Source: Amycolatopsis sp. NBRC 101858 (lineage in GTDB: Bacteria > Actinomycetota > Actinomycetes > Mycobacteriales > Pseudonocardiaceae). From it: DNA of 64,000 nt. The DNA is taken from positions 744,001 through 808,000 of the forward strand of contig NZ_BSTD01000007.1 in NCBI RefSeq assembly GCF_030269325.1, written 5' to 3'. Shown piece by piece: positions 50,702-60,034 of the stretch. A program made the translations under genes and the position numbers. Numbering within the stretch: position 1 is the first letter of the stretch; the number at the start of each line of letters is the position of its first letter. Under the pieces are notes generated by a model. The model had not been told where the DNA came from. It did no database searches and saw only the letters and a list, made by a program, of their open reading frames with translations.

Positions 50702-51244
50702 TCAAGACCGGTCGGCGTTCCTGGCCCGGCTCCACAGCGGCACCACGTACCACCACAGCGTGAACCAGCCCAGTGCCCCGGCCGTCAGCCAGCCGGCGGC
50801 CGACGCACCCACCGTGACGCTCAGGATCAGCAGCAGCGCGGACCCGATGGACAACATCAGCAGGGTCAGGCCGCACATGGCGAACCTGCTGGACGCGAGC
50901 ACCAGCTGCCGCTTGAGCCGCCGCTGGAAGACCAGCCGGTGGAAGGCAGCCGGGGCGATCAGCAGGGCGGTGGCCGCGGCGCCGAGGAGCAGTGCGCCGA
51001 CGTAGACCCGCCGTTCGAACTCGGTCAGCGTGGCGAACCGCGGGGTGAAGGCGACGGTCAGCAGGAAAGCGAGCAGAAGCTGCACGCCGGTCTGCGCCAC
51101 CCGCACTTCCTGGAGTATCTCCGCGTAGTTGCGGTCCAGCCGCTGGGTGGGCGTCTCGCGGCGGGCCACGAGGTTCCACTGGTCGTGGGCATCCGGCTGC
51201 TCGGCCGGTAGCAGGTAGTTCTTCTCGATCCCGTTCGCCGTCAT
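50702..51244 (-). CDS. DUF6328-like four-helix membrane protein
   Basis: 180 residues from ATG 51244. After a polar N-terminus, RLDRNYAEILQEVRVAQTGV then QLLLAFLLTVAF and TEFERRVYVGALLLGAAAT identify a small actinobacterial membrane family of unknown role. About four helices (near 65-85, 95-115, 130-150, 153-172). Convergent with the LAL gene with only 3 bases between stops. Confidence 0.72.
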   Translation of the reverse strand: MTANGIEKNYLLPAEQPDAHDQWNLVARRETPTQRLDRNYAEILQEVRVAQTGVQLLLAFLLTVAFTPRFATLTEFERRVYVGALLLGAAATALLIAPAAFHRLVFQRRLKRQLVLASSRFAMCGLTLLMLSIGSALLLILSVTVGASAAGWLTAGALGWFTLWWYVVPLWSRARNADRS

Positions 51245-51324
51245 GCTGGAGAACGGTGCCGGGAGCGGCGGACCGAAACATCCGTAGGCCGACGGATCTC
51301 GAAGGGCCCGGCCGCGGGGCCGGA

Positions 51325-51735
51325 TCAGGCCGCGAGGTAGGCGGTCACGCGAATCCGCAGCTCACGGATGTCCGCCACGGCGACCGTGAAGCACGGGACC
51401 GCCCGGTACCCCGCCGCGGTGCCACCGGCTCCGGCGGGACCCGCCAAGTAGACGAAGCCGTCCTCCGCATCCTGCCTCGGCGCGTTCCAGCCCGGACCCG
51501 GCCGGCCCACCGCACGCACGCGCCAGTACGCCGGCGCCTTCATCACCTCACCCAGAGCCGCCCGCAGACCCGGGAGCGAACGCTCCAGCACGCCGAGCCC
51601 CCGGCCCGGCCACACCCGCGGCAGCTCGACGGCGGCGTTCGGGTCCTCGGCCGGCGGACTGAACCGGAAGACCACCTCGGCACCCCGGATCTCCGCGGCC
51701 CACTCCCCCATCCGGCGCGTGGCGGCAATGATCAT
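51325..51735 (-). CDS. Hypothetical protein (136 aa)
   Basis: From ATG 51735 the product starts MIIAATRRMGEWAAEIRGAE and continues with Pro- and Arg-rich, soluble sequence; no motif or membrane segment. The frame extends to 51795 with less protein-like residues. No Shine-Dalgarno of note. Codon bias is typical for the surroundings, so a real gene is plausible. Family not recognised. Confidence 0.45.
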   Translation of the reverse strand: MIIAATRRMGEWAAEIRGAEVVFRFSPPAEDPNAAVELPRVWPGRGLGVLERSLPGLRAALGEVMKAPAYWRVRAVGRPGPGWNAPRQDAEDGFVYLAGPAGAGGTAAGYRAVPCFTVAVADIRELRIRVTAYLAA

Positions 51736-51791
51736 CAGCCGATTATCACCCGGCCACCCACACCCCGAAAGAGGTGGGGCGGTCGGGAAAT

Positions 51792-52091
51792 TCACAGGTC
51801 AGCGGTGTCCCACGAACGCCCGGCGAGCAAATTGGTCACCCAGAGCAACGCCACCGCGCACAGCTGCCGTTCCTCTCCCCGGCGATGTGCCACGACCTCG
51901 TCGGCCCGCCACAGCATGAGCGCGATCACCCCATCGGCCGTCGGGGTCAGCCCGACCGTCCAGCGGGTGCCTCCGACCAGCACGACGCGCTCGGCCGTGA
52001 TCCACCGGCCGCGTGAACCGGCCACGCTCCACGCGGACATCTTGGCCAGCTCGGCGACCGAGGTCACCGCGGGGACGTTCCGGCGGTCCAC
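51792..52091 (-). CDS. Hypothetical small protein (99 aa)
   Basis: From GTG 52091: VDRRNVPAVTSVAELAKMSA, then SRGRWITAERVVLVGGTRWT. Soluble, with two short beta-rich halves. The open frame continues upstream into the DUF6119-like remnant, so the start is uncertain and the ORF might be part of that degenerate region. No function visible. Confidence 0.35.
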   Translation of the reverse strand: MDRRNVPAVTSVAELAKMSAWSVAGSRGRWITAERVVLVGGTRWTVGLTPTADGVIALMLWRADEVVAHRRGEERQLCAVALLWVTNLLAGRSWDTADL

Positions 52092-52134
52092 GCCGCCACT
52101 GTGGCACAGCCGACCACTCACGGCCGCGCAACAC

Positions 52135-52700
52135 GCCACCTGCCGAGCTCGACGGCGCGCGGGCCGGACCTTCGGCTCGAACGGGACGACTGCGAACTTC
52201 AGCGACGCGTGCAGGCCGCGCACGGGGCCGCACTGATTACCCGGCCGGGTGCCTTCGCGGCGAGCCGGGCCGGCGCTTCCGGTTCGCGGGCCAGTGCGTC
52301 CGCCGGCACGAGCGCCTGGGTGTAGCGGTGGCTGGCCGGGCCACTTGACGTGGATCAGCTCGTCGTCCGGGCCGAGCAGGTCGCACAGCGCGAAGCGCAG
52401 GTGCAGCGGCGTGCTCGCGAAGTCCCGGTCCAGGCACCGGTAACCCGGCTCGGCGGCAGTAGCGGTGCTCGTCATCGCGCCTTCCATCAGGACCCACGTG
52501 ACGGGCGGCCAGTCGCGGCGGTGGGCCGTCGACGCCGCGACCTGCTCGCGCATCTGCCGGACGTACGTCTCGCCGATCCGGTACCAGCGTCCCTGGTGGA
52601 AGGCGTACCGGGCGTGGTCGGCGGCATCGAGGTCGGCCAGGAACGCCGCCGGGGCCTTGGCCACCGGCAGCGCGTTCGCGCTCCAGCGGATCGAGATCGA
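52135..52700 (-). pseudogene. DUF6119/TIGR04141-like protein remnant, truncated and frameshifted
   Basis: Minus reading gives FLADLDAADHARYAFHQGRW, YRIGETYVRQMREQV, RCLDRDFASTPLHLRFALCD, LLGPDDELIHVKWPGQ, the order seen in the middle and end of TIGR04141-type sporadically distributed proteins. After HVKWPGQ the homology continues in another frame as SHRYTQALVPADALAREPEA. The N-terminal two thirds are absent. Members of this family are seen in mobile and defence-linked regions; this one is dead. The exact end points are approximate. Confidence 0.65.
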
Positions 52701-52742
52701 TGAACCGAGACCCGGCGCAGTTCTCCTTGACGTGACCAGGGT

Positions 52743-54470
52743 TCAGTCGAAGGTGAACGAGAAGGCCTGCAGACCCGGGCTGAGCGTCAGCGCCAGCTGT
52801 CCACTGTGGAGGTCCGCTGTCTGCGACAGCCGGTACAGGTTCGGCGTGCCCGAGACGTTCACCGTCCGCGGTGGCCCGCCGTCGACCGAGACCGTCACCG
52901 TGCCCTCGCCCGCCAGGACGAGGTTGGTGCTCTTGGCCGTGTACCCGAACCGCAGCCGGGCGCCGGGGCCGGCGGTCGCCTTCTCGTAGTCGATGGTCCA
53001 GCTTCCCTCGAACGCCACTTTGCCGTCCGGGACGCTCACCGGGAACCGGTAATCCGCCTGCTCCTCCAGCTTGAGCGGGGTGCCGCCCGGCGCGTACGTC
53101 TTCGCCAGCTCGCCGTAGCCGAGGTAGGTCTCCCGCGTGGTGCGTTCGTCGGTCGGGCGGATGTCGGGGAGGTCTCCCGGTTTCGGCAGCGCCACGCCCG
53201 GACGGGCCTGCTGCAGCAGCTGCCGGACCAGGTTTTCCGTCTGGTCGTAGGCGCCTTCGCCGAGTTTCAGGTAGCGGACCTGGCCGGTGGCGTCGATCAG
53301 GTAGCGCGCCGGCCAGTACTGGTTGCGGAAGTTGGTGAACGTGCTCGTCTCGTTGTCGATGGCGACCGGGTACTCGATGCCCAGTTTCGCCGTCGCGGCC
53401 TCGACGTTGCCCTTGTCGCGCTCGAAGGCGAACTCCGGCGTGTGCACGCCGACGACCTCGAGGCCGGCCGCCCGGTAGCGGGCGTAGAGGTCCTTGATGT
53501 GGGGCAGGCTGCGCCGGCAGTTGATGCAGGAGTACGTCCAGAAGTCGACCAGGACGACCTTGCCCCTGAGCCCCGCCATCGTCAGCGGCGCGCTGTTGAG
53601 CCAGCCGCCGATGTTCTCGAACTCCGGGGTCGGGCCGCAGTCGCGCAGCTCGCCGTTCGGGTTGTCCGCGCACTTGTCCAGCGCCTGGTTCGAGGCGTCC
53701 CCCAGGCTGGAGAGCCGCAGCTTGCTGATCGAGTCGCTGCCCTCCACCTGCTCCTGCAAGGCACCGGTGTAGTTCGGCAGTTTGGTCTGCAGCAGCGACG
53801 GCAGGTCGAAGTACAGCGCGACGGCGAGCAGCAGCATGAGGACGCCGCCGATCGCGCGGACCTTGCCGTTGTTCTTGCGGAAGAACTTCACCCGCTCCGA
53901 GATCTTGGCGCCCGCCAAGGCGAACACCAGCAGCGGCACGGTGGCGCCGATCGCGAAGGACACGGTGAGCGCGACGGTCTCCAGTCCGATCTTCCCGTTG
54001 GCCGCGGCGATCGTGATCGCCGTCAGCACCGGGCCGGCGCACGGGACGTACAGCAACCCGAGCCCCAGCCCCAGGCCGAAACCGCCGCCGTTCGGGTTCA
54101 CCTTCCGCTGCGGCAGCTTCGCGAACGGCTTCTCCAGCAGGCGTTCCAGCGGCGGGACCAGCAGGCTCAGGCCGACGACCGACAGGACGACGAGCCCGAC
54201 GGTCCGCAGGATGTCGTCGGGCAGGTTCAGCGCCTTGATCAGCAGCGAACCCAGCAGGGTGAACACGGTGAAGCTCAGGACCAACCCGCCGATCACCGCG
54301 TACGGACGGCGGTTCTTCGTCTTCTTCCGGACGAGGACGTCACCTTCCGGCTCGCCGCCGGGTTGCTTCGCGCCGCCGGCGAAGAACACGACCGGCAGCA
54401 CCGGCAGGATGCACGGCGACACCCCCGTGATCAGGCCGCCCAGCAGGCCGATCAAAACCAACGTCCACAT
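52743..54470 (-). CDS. dipZ: DipZ-like thiol-disulfide protein: CcdA membrane part fused to thioredoxin-like and C-terminal domain
   Basis: 575 residues from ATG 54470. Residues ~1-245 form the CcdA/DsbD-type membrane domain with the two active Cys in GVSPCILPVLP and YVPCAGPVL. A TlpA-like thioredoxin domain follows (VVLVDFWTYSCINCRRSLPH, CxxC = CINC), then a C-terminal beta-sandwich (residues ~430-575, LRFGYTAKSTNLVLAGEG) like the carbohydrate-binding-module fold of mycobacterial DipZ. It moves electrons from the cytoplasm to outside thiols for redox folding or cytochrome assembly. It stands alone; the divergent side holds the two-component system. Confidence 0.93.
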   Translation of the reverse strand: MWTLVLIGLLGGLITGVSPCILPVLPVVFFAGGAKQPGGEPEGDVLVRKKTKNRRPYAVIGGLVLSFTVFTLLGSLLIKALNLPDDILRTVGLVVLSVVGLSLLVPPLERLLEKPFAKLPQRKVNPNGGGFGLGLGLGLLYVPCAGPVLTAITIAAANGKIGLETVALTVSFAIGATVPLLVFALAGAKISERVKFFRKNNGKVRAIGGVLMLLLAVALYFDLPSLLQTKLPNYTGALQEQVEGSDSISKLRLSSLGDASNQALDKCADNPNGELRDCGPTPEFENIGGWLNSAPLTMAGLRGKVVLVDFWTYSCINCRRSLPHIKDLYARYRAAGLEVVGVHTPEFAFERDKGNVEAATAKLGIEYPVAIDNETSTFTNFRNQYWPARYLIDATGQVRYLKLGEGAYDQTENLVRQLLQQARPGVALPKPGDLPDIRPTDERTTRETYLGYGELAKTYAPGGTPLKLEEQADYRFPVSVPDGKVAFEGSWTIDYEKATAGPGARLRFGYTAKSTNLVLAGEGTVTVSVDGGPPRTVNVSGTPNLYRLSQTADLHSGQLALTLSPGLQAFSFTFD

Positions 54471-54684
54471 CGCCGTGCTCCTCGCTCCGGTTAGTCAGGC
54501 ACCTGCGTCGGTCATTCGGCGCGAATGCGGATCGGGACAGGCCATTTCCTCCGCGTTATCGGTTCGAGTGACGTGTTTTACCCGCAAGTGCGGAACTCCG
54601 GCCGATCTGGCCACCGCGCCGCAGGTGAGGCACCATGGAGGACGGCCGCGGAGCGGCGGCCGGACGCCGGTGAAGGAGCCCGCG

Positions 54685-55398
54685 ATGGACGACCGTGCGA
54701 CGCTGCCCGGCCGACGCGGGGCCACCGGGCGGCTGGTCCTGGTCGTCGACGACGACCCGCGAGTGCGGACTGTCGTGACCTGGCAGCTGGAGGCCGAGGG
54801 GTTCCGGGTCACTGAGGCTCCCGACGGCAGGCGGGCCCTCGAGACGATCGAACGCGAGCGGCTCGACCTCGTCATCCTCGACCTCGCGCTGCCCGGCGTC
54901 GGCGGCCTGGACGTGCTGCGGCGGCTGCGGGACGGCGAACGCGCCGCGGGCGGCACCGCGCTGCCGGTGATCGTGCTGTCGGGCCGCAGCGGGGAGACCG
55001 ACCGGATCGTCGGGCTCGACCTCGGCGCCGACGACTACCTCGTCAAGCCCTTCTCCCCCGGCGAGCTGGCCGCCCGCGTGCGCTCGGTGCTGCGGCGGGC
55101 CGCGCCCGCGCCGCCGGTGACCGCGGCCGGGCTGCGGATCGATCACGCCGCGCGCGAGGTCTTCTTCGACGGCCGCGAGATCACCATGACGGCCAAGGAG
55201 TTCGACCTGCTCGCGTTCCTGGCCGCGCACCCGCGGCAGGTGTTCACCCGCGCGCAGCTGCTCGAACGCGTCTGGGCCAGTGCCGCCGAGTGGCAGAGCG
55301 AAGCGACCGTCACCGAGCACGTCCACCGCCTGCGCCAGAAGCTCGGGCCGCGGCTCGTGCGGACCGTCCGCGGCGTCGGCTACCGGCTCGAGCCATGA
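54685..55398 (+). CDS. OmpR/PhoB-family response regulator
   Basis: 237 residues from ATG 54685 with GAAGGAG 7 bases upstream. Receiver domain: acidic pair VVDDDPRVR, phospho-acceptor Asp in LDLVILDLALPG, conserved Lys in DYLVKPFSPGE. C-terminal winged helix: MTAKEFDLLAFLAAHPRQVF, TVTEHVHRLRQKLGP, RTVRGVGYRLEP. Stop overlaps the kinase start (ATGA), so the pair is coupled. Target genes are unknown. Confidence 0.95.
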   Translation: MDDRATLPGRRGATGRLVLVVDDDPRVRTVVTWQLEAEGFRVTEAPDGRRALETIERERLDLVILDLALPGVGGLDVLRRLRDGERAAGGTALPVIVLSGRSGETDRIVGLDLGADDYLVKPFSPGELAARVRSVLRRAAPAPPVTAAGLRIDHAAREVFFDGREITMTAKEFDLLAFLAAHPRQVFTRAQLLERVWASAAEWQSEATVTEHVHRLRQKLGPRLVRTVRGVGYRLEP

Positions 55399-56975
55399 CG
55401 GACGTCCAGGAGACCGTCGGCGACACCGAGGCCCTGCTGCGGGCGCAGTCGGGCGTGCTGGAGCGCATCGCGGGTGGCGCGCCGCTGGCCGAGGTGCTGA
55501 CCGAGGTCGCGACCACCCTCGAACGGCTCATGCCCGGCTGCCACTGCTCGATCCTGCTGCTCGACCCGGAGTCGGCGACGCTGCACCACGGCGCGGCGCC
55601 GTCGCTGCCCGCCGCCTACTCCGAGGGCATCGACGGCCTGCCCATCGGCCGCGACGCCGGGTCCTGCGGCGCGGCGGCCTACCTGGGCGTGCCGGTCGTC
55701 GCCGAGGACGTCACGACCGACCCGCGCTGGGTGCGGTTCCGCGACCTCGCGGGCGCGCACCGGCTGCGGTCCTGCTGGTCGACGCCGATCCGCGGCCGGG
55801 ACGGCGTCGTCGGGACCTTCGCCGTCTACCACGAGCGGACCCACCAGCCCGCGCCGCGCGAACGCGACCTCGTCGACCGACTCACCCACCTGGCGTCGGT
55901 GGCCATCGACCACGACACGCTCTTCGGCGCGCTGGCCGACAGCGAGGAGCGGTTCCGGCGCGCGTTCGACGACAACGTGATCGGCATGGCCATCACCGAA
56001 CCCGACGGCGCCGTCACCCGGACCAACGAAGCGCTGCGGGACCTGCTGGGGCGCACCGAACCCGAGCTGATCGGTGCCCGGCTCGACGAGCTGCTCGCCC
56101 CGTCCGGGCCCCCGCCGTACGAAGCCACGCTGCGCCACCCCGACGGCCGCACGCTGGACCTCGTCGTCTCGGTGTCCCCCGTGGCCGGGCCCGACGGGCT
56201 GCCCGTCCGGCTGATCGCGAACGTCCTCGACGTCACCCAGCGCCGCGCCGCCGAGCGGGAACGGCGGGGCCGGCGCGAAGCCGAGGTGGCGCGGCAGGCC
56301 GCCGAACAGGCGAGCCGGGCCAAGAGGGACTTCGTCGCCGCCCTCGGCCACGAGCTGCGCACACCGCTGCAGGCCGTCACCGGGTTCACCGAGCTGCTGG
56401 GGTCGCTCGACCTGCCGCCAGAACGCCGGCGGGCGGCGCTGGAGCACATCACCGGCGCCGCCGGGCACATCCTGGCCATGGTCGACGACGTCCTCGACGT
56501 CGCCCGGATCGAGGCCCGCGCGCTGCCGCTGCACCCAGCGGACATCGACGTCACGGCGGTCGTCTCCGAGGTCCTGAACCTGCTGGAGCCTCTCGCCGAC
56601 GCGGAGGGCGTCCACCTCCGCGACGCCGGCGAGCCGGCCACCGCGCGCTGCGACGAGCGGCGGCTCAAGCAGGTCCTGCTCAACCTCGCGGGCAACGCCG
56701 TCCGCTACAACCGGCCCGGCGGCACCGTCACGATCACCACCCGCGCCGAGGCCGGCGCCGTGGTCGTGACGGTCGCGGACACCGGCCGGGGCATCGCGCC
56801 GGAACACCTCGAGCGGCTGTTCACGCCGTTCGACCGGCTCGGCGTCGACACCGGCCAGGGCGTCGGCCTCGGGCTGCCCCTGGCGAAGGGCCTCACCGAG
56901 GCGATGGACGGGCGGCTCGCCGTCTCGACCGTCGTGGGCCGAGGCACGACGGTCGAGGTGCGGCTGCCCGGTTAA
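55395..56975 (+). CDS. Soluble sensor histidine kinase with GAF and PAS domains
   Basis: 526 residues from ATG 55395. No transmembrane helix, so it senses inside the cell. A GAF domain lies at about 20-170 (CHCSILLLDPESATLHHGAA, then GSCGAAAYLGVPVVAEDV), a PAS domain at about 185-295 (SEERFRRAFDDNVIGMAITE), a HisKA H-box DFVAALGHELRTPLQAVTGF (His about 320), and a HATPase domain with N-box NLAGNAVRYN, DTGRGI and GVGLGLPL. The Cys in the GAF could bind a chromophore or haem, though this is not shown. Its stop overlaps the convergent LLM gene stop by three bases. Confidence 0.94.
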   Translation: MTDVQETVGDTEALLRAQSGVLERIAGGAPLAEVLTEVATTLERLMPGCHCSILLLDPESATLHHGAAPSLPAAYSEGIDGLPIGRDAGSCGAAAYLGVPVVAEDVTTDPRWVRFRDLAGAHRLRSCWSTPIRGRDGVVGTFAVYHERTHQPAPRERDLVDRLTHLASVAIDHDTLFGALADSEERFRRAFDDNVIGMAITEPDGAVTRTNEALRDLLGRTEPELIGARLDELLAPSGPPPYEATLRHPDGRTLDLVVSVSPVAGPDGLPVRLIANVLDVTQRRAAERERRGRREAEVARQAAEQASRAKRDFVAALGHELRTPLQAVTGFTELLGSLDLPPERRRAALEHITGAAGHILAMVDDVLDVARIEARALPLHPADIDVTAVVSEVLNLLEPLADAEGVHLRDAGEPATARCDERRLKQVLLNLAGNAVRYNRPGGTVTITTRAEAGAVVVTVADTGRGIAPEHLERLFTPFDRLGVDTGQGVGLGLPLAKGLTEAMDGRLAVSTVVGRGTTVEVRLPG

Positions 56976-57958
56976 GCGGCGTCGACCTTCGGCATGATCT
57001 CCTCGGTCAGCCGCTTGAGGTCGTCGAGGGTCTTCGCCGTCGGCACGTCCCGGAACGGCGGCCACAGCAGCGGCATCGTCATCCCGGCTTCCTTGTAGCG
57101 CTTGAGGATGTCCTCGATCTGCTGGGCGCTGCCGGCCAGCAGGTTGGTGCCCTTGCCCGCCGGGGTCTGGTCCATCGGCTCGTCGGTGATGACGAACCAG
57201 ATCATGCTGCACATCTCGAACCCGTCGGGGAAGCCGCGGCCGAGCTCGCCCAGCTCGCGCTCCATCTCGCCCTTCCAGCGCTTGATGTCCTCGGGGGTGT
57301 CCTGGATGCCGATCCAGCCCTGCAGGCCGTACTTCGCGATGCGCTTGGCCGAGCGCTTCGGGTCCTTCAGCCCGGAGAAGAAGATCGGCGGCGGCTGCTG
57401 GACCGGCTTGTGCCCGAAGCCCGACAGCTCGAAGTCCGCGAACTCGCCGTGGTACTCGAACAGCTCGTTGGACCAGATGCCCTGCATGATCTCGATCGTC
57501 TCGCGAACGTGGGCGTGCCGGCGGCCGAACAGCTGCGGGACGCTGGCGGCGGCGAACTCCTCGGGCATCCAGCCGGAGCCGATGCCGACGTTGAGCCGGC
57601 CGCCCGACAGGTGGTCCTGGGTGGCCAGCTCGGCCGCGAGCACGCCGGGCGAGCGATACGGCGTGTCGATGATGCTCATCCCGATCCGGACCTTCGTGGT
57701 CTTCGCGGCGAGCCACGGGATCAGCGTCATGCCCTGGAACCACTTGCCGCGGGAGATGACCGGCAGCGCGTTGGGCAGGTCGGTCATCATGCCGAACGGG
57801 TACTGCAGCTCGGCGCGGTCGGACGTCTCCGGGACGACGATCCGGTCGAGCGTCCAGACGGAGTCGAAGTCGAGGTCCTCGGCCAGGGCGGTGAGGTCTT
57901 CGAGCTCCTTGAGCGTCACCTCGTCGCGGAAGTTGGGCAGGTACAGGGCGAGCTTCAT
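56972..57958 (-). CDS. LLM-class flavin/F420-dependent oxidoreductase
   Basis: 328 residues from ATG 57958; an upstream extension to 58024 is not protein-like. The TIM-barrel bacterial luciferase fold is shown by MKLALYLPNF, AEDLDFDSVWTLDRIVVPE, RIGMSIIDTPYRSPGVLAAE, DHLSGGRLNVGIGSGWMPEE and a C-terminal helix. The GIGSGW segment is typical of actinobacterial members that use F420 or FMN. Divergent from the acetoacetyl-CoA synthetase gene with 131 bp between starts. Confidence 0.88.
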   Translation of the reverse strand: MKLALYLPNFRDEVTLKELEDLTALAEDLDFDSVWTLDRIVVPETSDRAELQYPFGMMTDLPNALPVISRGKWFQGMTLIPWLAAKTTKVRIGMSIIDTPYRSPGVLAAELATQDHLSGGRLNVGIGSGWMPEEFAAASVPQLFGRRHAHVRETIEIMQGIWSNELFEYHGEFADFELSGFGHKPVQQPPPIFFSGLKDPKRSAKRIAKYGLQGWIGIQDTPEDIKRWKGEMERELGELGRGFPDGFEMCSMIWFVITDEPMDQTPAGKGTNLLAGSAQQIEDILKRYKEAGMTMPLLWPPFRDVPTAKTLDDLKRLTEEIMPKVDAA

Positions 57959-58089
57959 GCGTCCGGCCTCCTCGTGACGTCGTCGTCGAGGGTGATCGTG
58001 CGCCGGCCGGCTCAACTCGATCACACGCGATTCTCAAATCCCCATCAACAGCGCCGGGGAGCCCGGCGAAGTGTCTCTATGTTTCCGGT

Positions 58090-60033
58090 ATGGACGTGCT
58101 CTGGAGCCCGACGGCGGACCGCATCGAGAACTCCCCGCTGCGCGCGTACCTGAACTGGCTGGAGAAGCGCGAAGGGCGGCCGTTCCCCGACCACGACGCG
58201 TTGTGGGCCTGGTCGGTCGAGGACCTGGACCGGTTCTGGCTGTCCATTGTCGACTACCACGACGTCGGCTTCAGCACGCCGTGGACGCACGTGCGCACCG
58301 CGGACCCCATGCCGCACACGCGCTGGTTCACCGGGGCGCGGCTGAACTGGGCGGAGCACGCGCTGCGCGCCGGAGCCGCCGACGCGCCCGCGTTGATCTG
58401 CGTCCAGGAGGGCGGACGGCCCGCGCGTGAGCTGACCTTCGGTGCCCTGCGCCGGTCGGTGGCCGCCGCGGCGGGCTGGCTGCGCCGCGCGGGCGTACGT
58501 CCCGGTGACCGCGTCGGCGCCTACCTGCCCAACACCGAGCACGCCGTGATCGCCTGCCTCGCGACCGCCGCGGTCGGCGCGGTGTGGGCGTGCTGCTCCC
58601 CCGACTTCGGCGCGGACGGCGCCATCGGGCGGCTCGCGCAGCTCGAGCCCGCCGTGCTCATCGCGGCGGACGGCTACCACTGGAACGGCAAGGAAGTCGA
58701 TCGCGGCGACGTCGTCGCCCGGCTGCGCGAAGAGCTTCCGACGCTGCGGCGGTTCGTCCACGTCCCGTACGTGTTCGACCGGCCGCACCCGGACGGCTCG
58801 GCGCCGTGGGACGAGCTGCTGGCGCAGGACTCGCCGCCGGAGTTCGAGCAGGTCGAGTTCTCCCACCCGCTGTGGGTGCTGTTCAGCTCCGGCACCACGG
58901 GACTGCCCAAAGGCCTGGTCCACGGCCACGGCGGCATCACCCTGGAAGGGCTGAAGTGGTCCGGGCTGTACTGCGGGCTGCGCGCCGGCGAGCGGATGTT
59001 CACCTACACCTCGACCGGCTGGGCGCTGTGGAACATGCAGCTCGGGGCACTCACCCAGGGCGCGGCCATCACGCTCTACGAAGGCGCGCCCCACCACCCG
59101 GCGGGCGCGGTCTGGGAGGTCGCGGCCCGGGTCCGCGCGGACGTCATGCTGCTGGGCGCCGCGGTGGTCACCGCCACCACCGACGTTTCGCCCCGGGACC
59201 GGCATGACCTGAGCCGGCTGCGGCACGTGATGGTCAGCGGTTCGGCGCTGCCCCCGGCGGGCTACCACTGGGTCATCGGGCACGTCAGCCCGGACCTGCG
59301 GATCGACTCGACCAGCGGCGGCACCGACATCTCCGGCTCGTTCGTCGGCGCCAACGAGTACACGCCGGTCCGGGCGGGCCGCATCGGCGGGCGGCTCGCC
59401 GGTGTCGACTGCGCGGCCTGGGACGAGGACGGCGAGCCGGTGGTCGACGCGGTCGGGGACCTCGTGCTCACGCAGCCGATGCCGTCGATGCCGGTGTCCC
59501 TGTGGAACGACCCGGACGCCGTTCGCTACACCGAGTCCTACTTCGACACCTGGCCCGGCGTCTGGCGCCACGGTGACTGGGTGACGATCCACGCCGACGG
59601 CAGCGTCTCCATCCACGGCCGGTCCGACTCGACGCTCAACCGCCAAGGCGTGCGGCTGGGCAGCAGCGACTTCTACGACGTGCTCGAGGCCCTGCCGGAG
59701 ATCGCCGAGACCCTGGTGATCGGGGTGGACCAGCCCGACGACGGGTACTGGCTGGGGCTGTTCGTCGTTCCCGCACCCGGGCACGAACTCGACGACGCGC
59801 TCAAGCGGAAGATCGTCACCACGCTCCGGACGAAGCTCACCGCCCGGCACGTCCCGGACGAGATCGTCGAGGCGCCCGCCGTGCCGCACACCTTGAGCGG
59901 CAAGCGGCTGGAGGTCCCGATCAAGAAGCTGCTGACCGGTCGCGCACTGGAAAAGGCCGCGAACATCGCCTCGGTCGACGATCCGGACGCGCTGCGCTGG
60001 TACGCCCGGTTCGCGGCGGACCGGGCGCGCTGA
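58090..60033 (+). CDS. aacS: Acetoacetyl-CoA synthetase
   Basis: 647 residues from ATG 58090, the usual length for AacS. The ANL signature LFSSGTTGLPKGLVHGHGG, TSTGWALWNMQLGAL, STSGGTDISGSFVGAN and GRSDSTLNRQGVRLGSSDFY are diagnostic of the acetoacetate-CoA ligase subgroup; the catalytic Lys is in HTLSGKRLEVPIKK. It activates acetoacetate with ATP, for ketone-body or polyketide-like use. No Shine-Dalgarno is obvious ahead of the ATG, so a leaderless or weak start is possible. The LLM gene at 60035 follows after one base. Confidence 0.95.
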   Translation: MDVLWSPTADRIENSPLRAYLNWLEKREGRPFPDHDALWAWSVEDLDRFWLSIVDYHDVGFSTPWTHVRTADPMPHTRWFTGARLNWAEHALRAGAADAPALICVQEGGRPARELTFGALRRSVAAAAGWLRRAGVRPGDRVGAYLPNTEHAVIACLATAAVGAVWACCSPDFGADGAIGRLAQLEPAVLIAADGYHWNGKEVDRGDVVARLREELPTLRRFVHVPYVFDRPHPDGSAPWDELLAQDSPPEFEQVEFSHPLWVLFSSGTTGLPKGLVHGHGGITLEGLKWSGLYCGLRAGERMFTYTSTGWALWNMQLGALTQGAAITLYEGAPHHPAGAVWEVAARVRADVMLLGAAVVTATTDVSPRDRHDLSRLRHVMVSGSALPPAGYHWVIGHVSPDLRIDSTSGGTDISGSFVGANEYTPVRAGRIGGRLAGVDCAAWDEDGEPVVDAVGDLVLTQPMPSMPVSLWNDPDAVRYTESYFDTWPGVWRHGDWVTIHADGSVSIHGRSDSTLNRQGVRLGSSDFYDVLEALPEIAETLVIGVDQPDDGYWLGLFVVPAPGHELDDALKRKIVTTLRTKLTARHVPDEIVEAPAVPHTLSGKRLEVPIKKLLTGRALEKAANIASVDDPDALRWYARFAADRAR

Positions 60034-60034
60034 C

